Position numbers and translations under genes: made by a program | Assembly (NCBI GenBank): GCA_963805715.1 | Contig: CAWDVK010000002.1 | Location: 186,001 to 250,000, forward strand | Length of the DNA: 64,000 nt | Source: CAWDVK01 sp963805715 | GTDB lineage: Bacteria > Actinomycetota > Actinomycetes > Streptosporangiales > Streptosporangiaceae | Reading direction: 5' to 3' | Notes under the pieces: generated by a model | Seen by the model: the letters and a program-made list of their open reading frames with translations, nothing else | What the model was told of the DNA's origin: nothing | The model's database searches: none | In this document: in pieces, positions 44,552 through 53,610 of the stretch | Layout: every line of letters starts with the position of its first letter | How positions within the stretch are numbered: the stretch's first letter is position 1

Positions 44552-45198
44552 CCGTCACCGCGCCGTAACCGGCTCTGATCCCTGCCCGAAACGCCGGACG
44601 TGGAACCGGCCGCCCGCCCGGAGCGACAGCCGGGTCGCACCCATGCCCGTCACGCTCCGCAACCGCAACCGCAACCGCAGACGATCAGCCTCAACCAGAA
44701 CACCGTCACGAACACTGATCACGCTCAAGTACATGGCATTGGGCTCAGACCGGCGCCACGTGCCAGTCAGCGCCGGTTGCGGGGGAGAGCGGCAGCCATG
44801 GCGAGGCTAATGCCGGGCCGTCTGAGGCCGGCCGACGGCAAGGCCTGGCTGACCGTGACACGAAACTACCCGGCGGAACTACGCGCGGGACTCCGCCAGT
44901 GCCTGCCCGCGACCACCGGGGGAGACCGGCAGCGGCCCCCGGATCTGCCGAAAATAGTGCGTGCTCGCCGCCGCATAGTCATGTCTGGAAGCGCATGCCC
45001 ATGCATGCTCCTAGTGATCAACTGAGCGGGCGCTCCAGCAATGTTGCTTCTGAGCGAGCGCGCATATCGAATAGGCGCTCGTGGTCACCCAGCCACTCGG
45101 GCCTAGGTGGGTAAAACCGATCAACCTATTCTGTGGCGCTCTGGTCTCAGTTGTCCCTTGCCTGCTCGGTGAATCGCAGGTCAGGTTCGTATAAGGCG
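44552..45198. other. intergenic stretch, nothing recognised
   Basis: Holds a short tandem repeat of CAACCG-type units near 44658-44680 and some frames of low complexity. No credible gene. Confidence 0.4.
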
Positions 45199-46008
45199 TC
45201 ATGCATCGCGGAATTTCAAGGCAAGTGCGCCGAGGAGGAGGGCGCCGGCGGTCCAGAGGGCGACGACGCCGAGGCCCTGCCACGGGGTGAGCGGCAGGCT
45301 GTTCACCCCGGTCGTGGCCTGGACGTCCAGGCCGGCGGACAGGGGGCCGATCTGCTGCAGGCGCCGGGCGAGGGTCGCGTCGGAGACGAGGGACGCGATG
45401 ATCGGGAACAGGTACAGCAGGCCGAGCACCAGGCCGATGGCCACCGCGGAGTCGCGTACGGCAGCGGCGACGCCGAGGCTGAGCAGGGCGATGAGCGTCA
45501 GGTACACGACCGCGCCGGCGGCGGCCCGGAGGTCGGCGCCCGCGGTGAGGGACGCGTACCCGTGCGCGGGAGTGAACCCGCGGCCGGGGAGGATCAGCAA
45601 CCCGGCGAGCGCGGAACCGGCCACCGCCAGCGCTGAGGCGATGAGCACCGGGGCGGTGAGCACCCCGGCCTTGGCGAAGAACCACGTCAGCCGCCGGGGC
45701 ACTGCGGTGAGCGACGGCGTGATCATCCCGGTGCTGTATTCGTTGCCGATGGCCAGCACCCCGGCGACGGCGGCCGCCGCCTGGCCCGGGTAAATCCCGG
45801 TGAAGCTGACCTTCGCGGGGTCGATCCCGCACGTGGCTGACTGGCACTGGGCCGCGCCGGCCGCCGCCGCCGCCACGGTGACGGTCAGCGCGACGACTCC
45901 GGCCAGCAGCCAGACCGGGCCGGCCACGGTGCGGAGTTTGGTCCACTCGGCGTGCAGGGCCTGGACCAGCGGATGAGGCGGCAGAGAGACCCGGGCCGTG
46001 AGGCTCAT
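45199..46008 (-). CDS. ABC-2-type transporter permease (second subunit)
   Basis: 269 aa, six TM segments. PLVQALHAEWTKLRTVAGPV at the N-terminus matches the cytoplasmic entry helix of ABC-2 permeases (HAEWTKLRT), followed by hydrophobic segments WLLAGVVALTVTVAAAAAGA, GNEYSTGMITPSLTAVPRR, LIASALAVAGSALAGLLIL, LIALLSLGVAAAVRDSAVAI. The start ATG overlaps the stop of the first permease gene (ATGA). Exports a hydrophobic compound together with the ATPase at 47552-48472. Confidence 0.9.
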   Translation of the reverse strand: MSLTARVSLPPHPLVQALHAEWTKLRTVAGPVWLLAGVVALTVTVAAAAAGAAQCQSATCGIDPAKVSFTGIYPGQAAAAVAGVLAIGNEYSTGMITPSLTAVPRRLTWFFAKAGVLTAPVLIASALAVAGSALAGLLILPGRGFTPAHGYASLTAGADLRAAAGAVVYLTLIALLSLGVAAAVRDSAVAIGLVLGLLYLFPIIASLVSDATLARRLQQIGPLSAGLDVQATTGVNSLPLTPWQGLGVVALWTAGALLLGALALKFRDA

Positions 46009-47555
46009 GCGTCCCTCCTGCGCAGCAGGTAGAAGGCCAGCGCGAGCGCGACGGCGGCCCACGCGCACTCCACCGCGAACCCGGTCCACGGTGCGAGCGG
46101 GTAGTACCCCCAATTCGGGCTGTAGCTGGCGCCGGCGACCTGCGAAAACTGGGGGACCACCTGCTGGACGGAGAAGCCGGCGGCCGGGGTGATCCGCAGC
46201 AGCCACTCGCGCGCGACCAGAGAGAGCCCACCCCCGCCGAACCCGCCTCGCCCGACGTGCCCGGGGAGCAGGGGCGGGACCAGGACGAGCAGATACGGGA
46301 CGAAGATCACCACGATGGCGGCGGCGACCGCCGTCGCGCTGCGCCGCGCGGCGGTGCCGACGGCGAGCGCGAGCACCGCGGCCACGGCGAGCAGCGCCCC
46401 GGTGCCGACGAGCATCCGTGCCAGGCTGAGCGCCGGAACCGGCCAGAGCGGGACGCCGGTCCCGGCGAGGATGCGCGCGCCGACGGCGACCGCGAGGGCG
46501 GCGGCGAACAGCCCGGTGACGAAACTGACCGCGCCGATCACCACGGCCTTGGCCGCCAGCAGCCGGCCACGGCGGGGTGAGGCGGTCAGCGAGACGCGGA
46601 TCAGCCCGCGCCGGTACTCGGCGGTGATGAACATCGCGCCCACCACGATCAACGGAATCAGCCCGATGGGCGTCCCGGCCAGCGCCCTCTGGAGAGAGAG
46701 AACACTCCCGTCCCCGGCGAGGGGAGTGATGTCGCCGGAACCGGTCACGGTGATCGTGCCGGCGCTCTGGCGGAGCGTGCCGGGCTGTGGCACGCCGTTC
46801 GGGCCGGAGCCGCCCACGTTGGTGCCCGTCCACCTGGCAGCGGTCCAGGAGAGCCCGATGTGGCGGAAGATACCCGTGGCCGTGGCGGTGTTGCCGTTGC
46901 TCGGGGCGGCGGCGAACAGCCCGGCTTGCACGGTGGAGGTCAGCCCGGGGAGGGTCGCGGTGCCGGCCAGCGTCCAGTGGGTGCCGTCGGCGGAGTCGTA
47001 CCCGGTGATCGTGGCGCCGTCGCGGACCAGCCGCAGCCAGCGCGGCGAGGCCGCGGATACGCTGCCGGTCAGGCCGGGCGTGTCGTTGACGTAGTCCCAT
47101 TGCATCCGCACGCCGTGGGACCCGGTGGTCATCATCGCCGCGTAGGCCGAGCCCTGCGACGTGTTCTGCTTGATGATGATCCCGGCCTTGGACCACGGCT
47201 GCAGGCCGGGCACCGTCTGGGACGGGCCGACGGCGACCTGGCCGACCAGCGACGTCATCTGCACGGTGATCGTGCCGTTGCCGGTCAGCGGCTGGTGCGC
47301 GAAGTAGAACGCGTCCTGGACCGGCTCACCGCCAGGCCCGGTCGGCTGCGCCGGACAGGCGGACCCGCTGCACGAACTGCTGACGTTACTGGCGAGGAAC
47401 ACGAAGGCGGTGATCGCCATGACCGCGACGATCATCGCGATCATCCAGCCGCGGACAGTGCGGAACTTAGTCCACTCGGCATGCACGAGGTGCCAGAAAC
47501 TCTCGCGCCCCGCGGCCGCCTGGGAGCGGTACGGTGTCATGGCACGTGCCGTCAT
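46005..47555 (-). CDS. ABC-2 permease with a large extracytoplasmic lectin/glucanase-like insert
   Basis: 516 aa. HAEWTKFRTVRGWMIAMIVA starts the ABC-2 fold. Between TM1 and TM2 (residues about 75-255) lies a beta-rich insert: FYFAHQPLTGNGTITVQM, WSKAGIIIKQNTSQGSAYAA, VRMQWDYVNDTPGLTG, RLVRDGATITGYDSADGTHW and VQAGLFAAAPSNGNTATATG. This is the DUF1349/concanavalin-like glucanase pattern. The remaining TMs (LIPLIVVGAMFITAEYRRGL onwards) form the transporter core. A CSGSACPAQ Cys pair follows TM1. The ATG overlaps the ATPase stop (ATGA). The insert would sit outside the membrane, where it might bind a sugar or cell-wall ligand (inference). Good ribosome site GAGGAG before ATG 47555. Confidence 0.9.
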   Translation of the reverse strand: MTARAMTPYRSQAAAGRESFWHLVHAEWTKFRTVRGWMIAMIVAVMAITAFVFLASNVSSSCSGSACPAQPTGPGGEPVQDAFYFAHQPLTGNGTITVQMTSLVGQVAVGPSQTVPGLQPWSKAGIIIKQNTSQGSAYAAMMTTGSHGVRMQWDYVNDTPGLTGSVSAASPRWLRLVRDGATITGYDSADGTHWTLAGTATLPGLTSTVQAGLFAAAPSNGNTATATGIFRHIGLSWTAARWTGTNVGGSGPNGVPQPGTLRQSAGTITVTGSGDITPLAGDGSVLSLQRALAGTPIGLIPLIVVGAMFITAEYRRGLIRVSLTASPRRGRLLAAKAVVIGAVSFVTGLFAAALAVAVGARILAGTGVPLWPVPALSLARMLVGTGALLAVAAVLALAVGTAARRSATAVAAAIVVIFVPYLLVLVPPLLPGHVGRGGFGGGGLSLVAREWLLRITPAAGFSVQQVVPQFSQVAGASYSPNWGYYPLAPWTGFAVECAWAAVALALAFYLLRRRDA

Positions 47556-48472
47556 GACGTCTCCTCGGCGCGGAACTCAACCGACGCGTGCGTTAGCTCC
47601 ATGTAGGCCTGCTCGAGGGTGGCCCGGTGGGCGGTGACCTCGCTGAAGGGGACAGCCGGTGCGGTGAGAACGGCTACCGCTTTTTCTGCTGAAAGATTTG
47701 AAATGGTGAGCGTGTCGGGTCCTGTGGTGGCGACCTCAGCCCCCGCGTTGGCTAGCGCCGTCATGGCCTGTGCGCGGGCGGTGGTACGGACGGTGATGCG
47801 GTCGCCGGAGGCGGCGGCGATCAGGTCGGCGACGGAGGTGTCGGCGATCACCCGGCCGCGGCCGACGATGACCAGGTGGCCGGCGGTGTCCTCCAGTTCG
47901 CTCATCAGGTGGCTGGACACCAGGACCGCGCGGCCCTGCGCCGCCAGCGATCGCAGGAAGCCCTTCATCCAGACGATGCCCTCGGGGTCCATGCCGTTGT
48001 ACGGCTCGTCGAAGATCAGCACCGGCGGGTCGCCGAGCAGCGCCGCGGCGATGCCCAGCCGCTGCCGCATGCCGAGGGAGTACCCGCCGGCCTTGCGCCG
48101 CGCGGCGGGCTCCAGGCCAGCCAGCGCGATCACCGCATCGACCCGGCCGGCCTTGAGGCCCTGGGAGTGGGCCAGCCACAGCAGGTGGTTGCGCGCGCTG
48201 CGGCCCGGCTGCAGCGCGCCCGCGTCCAGCAGCGACCCGACGTGAGTCAGCGGGTTCTGCAGCGAGTGGTACGGGCGGCCGCCGATGGTGGCGGTGCCCG
48301 CGTCGGGGGCGTCCAGGCCCACGATGACGCGTACGGTGGTCGATTTGCCGGCGCCATTCGGCCCGACGAAGCCGGTCACGTGGCCGGGCTGGACCGTGAA
48401 CGTCATCCCGTCCAGGGCCTGCACCGGGCCGAACCGCTTGCGCAGTCCGTCAATCTCGATAGTCGCGTTCAT
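47552..48472 (-). CDS. ABC transporter ATPase, DrrA/BcrA-like
   Basis: 306 aa. Walker A GPNGAGKST (about 37-45), Q-loop region, signature YSLGMRQRLGIAAALLG (about 132-148), Walker B VLIFDEPYNGMDPEG and switch His in VSSHLMSELE. C-terminal extension of about 90 residues (TARAQAMTALANAGAEVATT) is the usual DrrA-type regulatory part. Stop overlaps the next ATG (ATGA); start ATG 48472 lies 23 bp inside the end of the EreA/ChaN-like gene. Central to the exporter operon. Confidence 0.95.
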   Translation of the reverse strand: MNATIEIDGLRKRFGPVQALDGMTFTVQPGHVTGFVGPNGAGKSTTVRVIVGLDAPDAGTATIGGRPYHSLQNPLTHVGSLLDAGALQPGRSARNHLLWLAHSQGLKAGRVDAVIALAGLEPAARRKAGGYSLGMRQRLGIAAALLGDPPVLIFDEPYNGMDPEGIVWMKGFLRSLAAQGRAVLVSSHLMSELEDTAGHLVIVGRGRVIADTSVADLIAAASGDRITVRTTARAQAMTALANAGAEVATTGPDTLTISNLSAEKAVAVLTAPAVPFSEVTAHRATLEQAYMELTHASVEFRAEETS

Positions 48473-49595
48473 GTGTCATCCGCTCGTTAGCAGGCGGCCC
48501 GGCCTGGGGCAGCGGGTAGGCGGGCGGGCGCTGCTCCCGGAAGGTGTCCAGGGGCGGGCGGGTGCTCTTGGCCTGGATGGCGTTGCGGCGCTCGAGTTCG
48601 GCCCAGTACACGGGGTCGAGGTAGATGGCCGGGTCCGGCCATGCCGCCGTCAGATCCGCGGCCTGGCCGGCGTACAGCCCGGCGTCCGCCAGCTGCCCGA
48701 ACGTCATGCCGCACCAGGAATTGACGAACTTGGGGGCCTGCCCGTTCACCGATGCCGTCGCGCCGGGCAGGATGTCACCGGCGCTGACCTGTCCGAGCCA
48801 GGTGCCCGCGGTCGGGATGACGGTGCCGCGGGGGCAGGCCGCGAGCCTGGGGACCACGCCGCCGGGATCGGTGGCCAGCGGTATCAGGGGCACGATCACG
48901 TAGGCCCGGGCCCCGGTCTCCTGCTCGATGAGCCTGGTGAGGGTCCGCCCGTGGGGCGCGTGGAGCAGGTGCATGCCGCCGTAGATCAGCAGCACCCGGC
49001 GCCCGCTGGCCAGCGACTGGCTGGCCAGCGACGCCGGGTAGAGGTTCCGCTGCGGGAAGGGGATCTGGCTGGCGCTGGTGACCGTGGACCAGTCGAACGG
49101 CGGTTCGCCGGCCAGCACCCGGATCTTCTTGTCCGCGGGCAGGGTCCAGTTGACCGCCCGGACCCTGCGGTAGACCTGCTCGTAGACCGGGGAGTCGACG
49201 ACGATGTTCGGGGACTGGGTAGTGTCGCGCCAGACCAGGCGCAGGCTGGCTTCGCTGACGGGCTCGCCTGCGAGGATGAACTTGTCGAGGGTGTCCTGGT
49301 AGAAGGCGTTCCCGAACTCGACGATGATGTCGCTGGCTGCCCCGTATAGCCGGGGATCGCTGAGCATCGTCAGCAGCAGGTCGTGGGCTTCCTGGCCCGC
49401 GTGCGCGTCGCCGATGGCGACCACCCGGTGAGTCTGGAACGCCGCCAGGACCGCCTCGATGAGGCTGCTGCCGGGTGCGGCGGTGGCCGCCTGGGCGTCG
49501 TCAGGGGCAGTGAGCCCGGCCTCTGCGGCTGCCGTGCCGGCCGAGGCGGTCGGGGATCCGCGCCGGTCCGGCCCTGGCACGTTGAGTGCATTCAC
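48450..49595 (-). CDS. EreA/ChaN-like hydrolase-fold protein heading the exporter operon
   Basis: 381 aa from GTG 49595 (AGGAG 7 nt upstream). VVAIGDAHAGQEAHDLLLTM then ASDIIVEFGNAFYQDTLDKF and, later, RVLLIYGGMHLLHAPHG. The GDAH / VEFGN / GGMHLLH trio recalls the EreA-ChaN-Tiki metallohydrolase superfamily (GExxH, E, GxxH), which includes erythromycin esterase and heme-related ChaN. The region between (TLDKFILAGEPVSEASLRLV) is helical as expected. No signal peptide. It is the first gene of the operon with the ABC exporter, fitting a joint detoxification role. Assignment by motif only. Confidence 0.6.
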   Translation of the reverse strand: MNALNVPGPDRRGSPTASAGTAAAEAGLTAPDDAQAATAAPGSSLIEAVLAAFQTHRVVAIGDAHAGQEAHDLLLTMLSDPRLYGAASDIIVEFGNAFYQDTLDKFILAGEPVSEASLRLVWRDTTQSPNIVVDSPVYEQVYRRVRAVNWTLPADKKIRVLAGEPPFDWSTVTSASQIPFPQRNLYPASLASQSLASGRRVLLIYGGMHLLHAPHGRTLTRLIEQETGARAYVIVPLIPLATDPGGVVPRLAACPRGTVIPTAGTWLGQVSAGDILPGATASVNGQAPKFVNSWCGMTFGQLADAGLYAGQAADLTAAWPDPAIYLDPVYWAELERRNAIQAKSTRPPLDTFREQRPPAYPLPQAGPPANERMTHERDYRD

Positions 49596-49658
49596 GGTGC
49601 GCTCCTGTTCTGTTTCCGCGAGAGGTGATCTGGGATGGCAAGGGGAAAGGAGGCGTTC

Positions 49659-49829
49659 ATGGGAAGAAGGTGCCGCAGTCGGGGGGCGCGGCGCATCGGT
49701 CTGCGGGCACGTCTGCACGGTGCCGCGGTCTGCCTGCGGGCGTATGCCCGCGGGCAGATGACCCGGCCCCGCGAGGCGGCTACGATCGCTGCCGTGAGCC
49801 ATGACCTAGCAGGCTGGAGGCGCCTATGA
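49659..49829 (+). CDS. 56-aa Arg-rich ORF coupled to the sensor kinase gene, possible leader peptide
   Basis: ATG 49659 is preceded by AAAGGAGG with ideal spacing; the encoded peptide MGRRCRSRGARRIGLRARLH continues GAAVCLRAYARGQMTRPREA and ends GWRRL. Its stop (49827-49829) overlaps the histidine kinase ATG 49826 as ATGA, so kinase translation can be driven from this ORF. Sixteen or more Arg in 56 residues. Could be a leader peptide that senses translation or a small protein partner. It may also be an accidental frame, because the kinase has GGAGG of its own at 49815-49820. Confidence 0.45.
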   Translation: MGRRCRSRGARRIGLRARLHGAAVCLRAYARGQMTRPREAATIAAVSHDLAGWRRL

Positions 49830-50908
49830 TCATGTGGGCATTCCCGGTGCTCGGTTGCGCCCTGCTGGCTTCCGCGCTCCTGCTGCGCCGCAGGCCGCTC
49901 ACGGCGCTGGCCGTGCTGTTCGGCGGATCGGTGGCCGCCATGGCGCTGAAGTCACCGGTGCCGGCGAGCACCCTGCAGATCGTGGCCGCCTGCGCAGCGG
50001 GCATCGAGTTCTGCTACATAGCGGCAACACGCACCCGCAGAGTCTCGGTAACCGGCGTAGCCATGGCCAGCGCCGGCCTGCTGATCCTGCTCCTGGGAGT
50101 GCCCTCTCCGGGGATGCACCGGGACGGCATCGTGGCGCCGGCCGTACCCCTTGTCCCGATCGCCGTGCCCCTCGTCACGATCATTGCCTGGCTCATCGGA
50201 AACTCGATCCGGCAGGCACACGCCCGGGCCGAGCTGGTCCGCGCCCAGGCAGCCGCCCAGGCCGCGATGGCGGAGCGGCTGCGGATCGCCCGCGAGCTGC
50301 ACGACATGGTGGCGCACAGCATCGGCATCATCGCGATCCAGGCAGGATCGGGCCGCAGGGTCTTCGACGCCCGTCCCGACGAGGCGCGCGACGCCCTGGC
50401 CGCCATCGAGGCCACCAGCAGGGAGACGCTGTCCGGGCTGCGGCGGATGGTGACCGGGCTGCGGCGCGCCGACCCGGAACCCGGGCCGGGGCAGGCGCCG
50501 CTGGGTCCGGCGCCCGGCCTGGCCGACATCGACCGGCTGGCCGCCACGGCCCTGGACGCGGGCGTGCAGGTCAAGGTTGACGTGGACTGGCACGGCAGCC
50601 GGGAGCCGCTCCCGGCCGACATCGACCTGTCGGCGTTCCGCATCATCCAGGAGGCGGTCACCAACGTGGTCCGCCACGCCGGCACGGGCCAGTGCCAGGT
50701 CGCGATCGACCAGCGGGACGGGCAGCTGTCGATCGAGGTCACCGACAGCGGGCGCGGCGGCAGCGCGGCCGGGACCGGCTACGGGATCACGGGCATGCGG
50801 GAGCGCGCCGCGCTGCTCGGCGGCGACTTCTCGGCCGGCCCGCGCCCCGGCGGCGGCTTCCGCGTCACCGCCCGGCTGCCCCTGCCCGCGCCGGCGTCGG
50901 CCCGGTGA
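49826..50908 (+). CDS. NarL-type sensor histidine kinase
   Basis: 360 aa. Five hydrophobic segments in residues 1-130 (FPVLGCALLASALLL, LTALAVLFGGSVAAM, then IAACAAGIEFCYI, ASAGLLILLLG and IAVPLVTIIAWLI), a short linker coil, the HisKA_3 dimerisation/phosphoacceptor domain with RIARELHDMVAHSIGIIAIQ (His about residue 165), and HATPase_c with IIQEAVTNVVRHAG, DSGRGG and GMRERAALLGG. Phosphorylates the response regulator whose GTG overlaps its stop. GGAGG precedes ATG. Divergent from the ABC exporter operon 230 bp away, so it probably controls it. Confidence 0.93.
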   Translation: MIMWAFPVLGCALLASALLLRRRPLTALAVLFGGSVAAMALKSPVPASTLQIVAACAAGIEFCYIAATRTRRVSVTGVAMASAGLLILLLGVPSPGMHRDGIVAPAVPLVPIAVPLVTIIAWLIGNSIRQAHARAELVRAQAAAQAAMAERLRIARELHDMVAHSIGIIAIQAGSGRRVFDARPDEARDALAAIEATSRETLSGLRRMVTGLRRADPEPGPGQAPLGPAPGLADIDRLAATALDAGVQVKVDVDWHGSREPLPADIDLSAFRIIQEAVTNVVRHAGTGQCQVAIDQRDGQLSIEVTDSGRGGSAAGTGYGITGMRERAALLGGDFSAGPRPGGGFRVTARLPLPAPASAR

Positions 50909-51561
50909 CCATTCAGGTCATCCTGGCCGACGACCAGCCGCTGATCCGAGCGGGCCTGCGCAGGCTGATCGAGCAGACACCCGGCATCGACGTGACCGGC
51001 GAGGCCGGAACCGGAGCCGAGGCGGTCCAGCTCACCAGGGACACCGGCCCCGACGTGGTGATCATGGACATCCGCATGCCGGGCATGGGCGGCATCGAGG
51101 CAACCCAGCTGATCACCGCCGACGACACGCACGCTCGCGTGCTCGTGCTCACCACGTTCGACGACGATGACTACGTCTACGGCGCGCTACGCGCCGGGGC
51201 GAGCGGGTTCCTGGTCAAGGACATGGCGCTGGACGACATCCTGACCGCGGTCCGCGTGGTCGCGGCCGGCGACGCCATCATCGCGCCGGGCGTCACCCGC
51301 CGCCTGATCGGGCAGTTCGCCAGCCAGCCACGTGCAGGCCACAAACCCCGCGAGCTCACCGAGATCACCGACCGCGAACGCGAGGTACTCAGGCTGGTAG
51401 GCCTCGGCATGTCCAACGCCGAGATCGCCGCCGCCCTGTACATCACCGCAGGCACCGCCAAAACGCACGTGGCCCGGCTCCTGGCCAAGCTGGACGCCAG
51501 GGACCGGGTACAGCTCGTCATCACCGCCTACGAGACAGGCCTGGTAACGGCACCGCACTGA
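50905..51561 (+). CDS. LuxR/NarL-family response regulator
   Basis: 218 aa. Receiver: VILADDQPLIRAGLRRLIEQ, phosphoacceptor Asp in VVIMDIRMPGM (about residue 53), LVLTTFDDDDYVYGALRAGA with the conserved Thr, LVKDMA with Lys. Output: LTEITDREREVLRLVGLGMS then NAEIAAALYITAGTAKTHVA and LLAKLDARDRVQLV, the LuxR-type HTH. Start GTG 50905 overlaps the kinase stop (GTGA). Binds DNA as a dimer after phosphorylation; the divergent exporter operon is the likely target. Confidence 0.95.
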   Translation: MTIQVILADDQPLIRAGLRRLIEQTPGIDVTGEAGTGAEAVQLTRDTGPDVVIMDIRMPGMGGIEATQLITADDTHARVLVLTTFDDDDYVYGALRAGASGFLVKDMALDDILTAVRVVAAGDAIIAPGVTRRLIGQFASQPRAGHKPRELTEITDREREVLRLVGLGMSNAEIAAALYITAGTAKTHVARLLAKLDARDRVQLVITAYETGLVTAPH

Positions 51562-51830
51562 CAACACCGGCTGGCGGATAGAAGCGGCACGACCTGCACC
51601 GGTTGCAGCGCAGATCAGCCTGTTCTGGGTGCCCAAGCTGACAGTCACGAACGCTGCGGTGAGCGCGCCGAACGGCGGATAGTTCGTCGCGCCTTCCTGA
51701 TCGGGTAGTCACATGGAGTGGCTTCCGGCCGTTGGCTGGCACAGATAGCCGTTGTCCCGGGCGGCAGTAGGATCATTTCCCGCCCGCGCGCGCTGCCCGC
51801 GGTACCGGATACTGGACTGGGGAGGTCGCC

Positions 51831-52522
51831 ATGCCGGAGGCGTTCGCGGATCTGTCCACTCCGCTGGTGGCCGATGCCTGCTTGCGCTGTGGTGTTCCGC
51901 TGCGGGCCGCCCCTTCGGGAATCCGGGCGGTCGTGGCCGGCCGCGGATCGCTGGGCGGGTCCTGCCCGTGCGGCACTACGGCAGCGTGGACGTGTTCCTG
52001 GAGGCATTCGGCCGGGCCGAAGCCGGCGACGTGCTGGTCATCGACAACGGCGGCCGCCTGGACGAGGCCTGCGTCGGCGACCTGGCGGTACTGGAGGCCG
52101 AGGCCGCCGGGGTGGCGGGCCTGGTGGTGTGGGGCCTGCACCGCGACACGCCGGAACTTGCCGCGATCGGCCCTCCGGTCTTCAGCTACGGCAGCTACCC
52201 GGCCGGGCCGGTGCGGCTGGACGAGCGGGAGCCCGAGGCGCTGGTCACCGCGCGGTTCGGGTCGCACCTGGTCAGCGCCGGGGACATCGTCTTCGCCGAT
52301 GACGACGGCGCGTTGTTCGTCGCGGCAGAGCGCGCCGAGCAGGTGCTGGTCACCGCGCACCAGATCTGGCAGACCGAGCGGGATCAGGCCCGCCGGATCC
52401 GGGAAGGCCAGACACTGCGCCAGCAGACCGCTTTCGATGACTACCTGGCCCGCCGCGCCGCTGACCCGTCATACACCTTCCGGCGGCATCTGCGCCGCAT
52501 CGGCGGGGCCATCGAAGAATAA
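51831..52522 (+). pseudogene. RraA-family aldolase-like protein, frameshifted
   Basis: MPEAFADLSTPLVADACLRC then GVPLRAAPSGIRAVVAGR in the first frame; after a lesion near 51945, RIAGRVLPVRHYGSVDVFLE then AFGRAEAGDVLVIDNGGRLD, EACVGDLAVLEAEAAGVAGL and DIVFADDDGALFVAAERAEQ. The fold is that of 4-hydroxy-4-methyl-2-oxoglutarate aldolase / RraA. The GxxxGDLxxxxAxxxGxxG-type loop (CVGDLAVLEAEAAGVAG) that builds the active site is intact. Start ATG has GGGGAGG nearby. Only one missing C in a CC pair breaks it. Confidence 0.75.
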
Positions 52523-52949
52523 GATCTGAGCGCCGGGCCTCGCCCCCCAGGGCGCCATCACCGGCAATCGGCCGGACCGGATCACGCAGGCCGGATCCGG
52601 CGACGGCCATCTTCGGGCACCCGCGACGTGCGGCACAGGGTCCGGGCAGATGCCAGCCGGGCGATCAGGCACCGTCATCCCTCCCGGCCACGGGCCGCCA
52701 AGATCACCGGATGCCATCGCCTTGGCCGCTACCCTCACACAGCCGCAGCACTGCAGCAACCACCCTGCCGCTGACAGCCGCCCGGGAAACCCGCCCGCCA
52801 GCGGACTCAGAATGACCACTTCGGGATCGCGTTGCTCGCCATTCCGACCGGTCCGACCCAGCGCCAGATCGGCGGTTCGTGAGCCGCTTTAGCGTCACGG
52901 TCGGCGATATCGGCAGGCATCCGCTTGGCCTGGCCAGGCGGATGCCTGC
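52523..52949. other. intergenic stretch, nothing recognised
   Basis: Reads HFGIALLAIPTGPTQRQIGG before a stop near 52880 on the plus strand, which may be the end of a lost gene; no family named. Otherwise empty. Confidence 0.35.
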
Positions 52950-53365
52950 CGACCGCGTCCGGTCAACCGGGCGGCTCCGGCGACGTAGGCGGCGACGATG
53001 TAAGCGTGCCGGTCCAGGCAAGCCCGTCGGCGGCCAGGAAGACCGGCCCTTCTGTGCGCTCGCCGATGGCCAGGTCGATCGCCCGGGCCGTGCGCGGCGC
53101 GAGCGGGATCGTCACGACCTTGCCGCCCTTGCGGGTGACCACGAGTGTCCGGTGACCGCGCTCCACGCCCAGCGCCTGGATGTCCGCGCCGGCGGCCTCG
53201 GACACCCGCAGGCCGTTGAGCGCCAGCAGCGAGATCAGCGCGTGCTCGGCAGGCGGGCCGAGCCCGGCGGCGACCAGGAGAGCGCCGAGCTCGTTGCGGT
53301 CCAGCCCGGTGGCATGCGACTCGTAATCCAGCCGCGGCCGCCGGACATGCAGAAGGCGAGCCCGC
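52950..53365 (-). pseudogene. tyrosine integrase remnant lacking the catalytic C-terminus
   Basis: DYESHATGLDRNELGALLVA then AGLGPPAEHALISLLALNGL, RVSEAAGADIQALGVERGHR, KGGKVVTIPLAPRTARAIDL and GERTEGPVFLAADG; shortly after, in another frame, DRHAYIVAAYVAGAAR. The catalytic Arg (LNGLRVSEA) and Lys region (RKGGKVVTIPL) are there, but the segment with HxLRH, H/W and Tyr is deleted, and the gene also lacks its N-terminus. Same overall type as the integrase at 6089-7015. Confidence 0.85.
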
Positions 53366-53610
53366 CAACGCCGTCCCCCAGGGCCTGCAGGGCCTTCATG
53401 GCGCCAGCACGCTCACAGCTGGGTTCATGATCCTTGCCTGCGCTGGTGATCAACCTCCGGTCCCCTCGCCGGCTCGGACCGTTGGGTTCCGGGTCTGCGG
53501 CTTCCGCGAGCCGACCACCGGTCACACCGCCCCGGGCGTCATCACATTGACACCTGACATCGAGCGGATGTGAGAGGCGGATGGCGCCGGCTGGCTCGCG
53601 AGCGGCGCGT

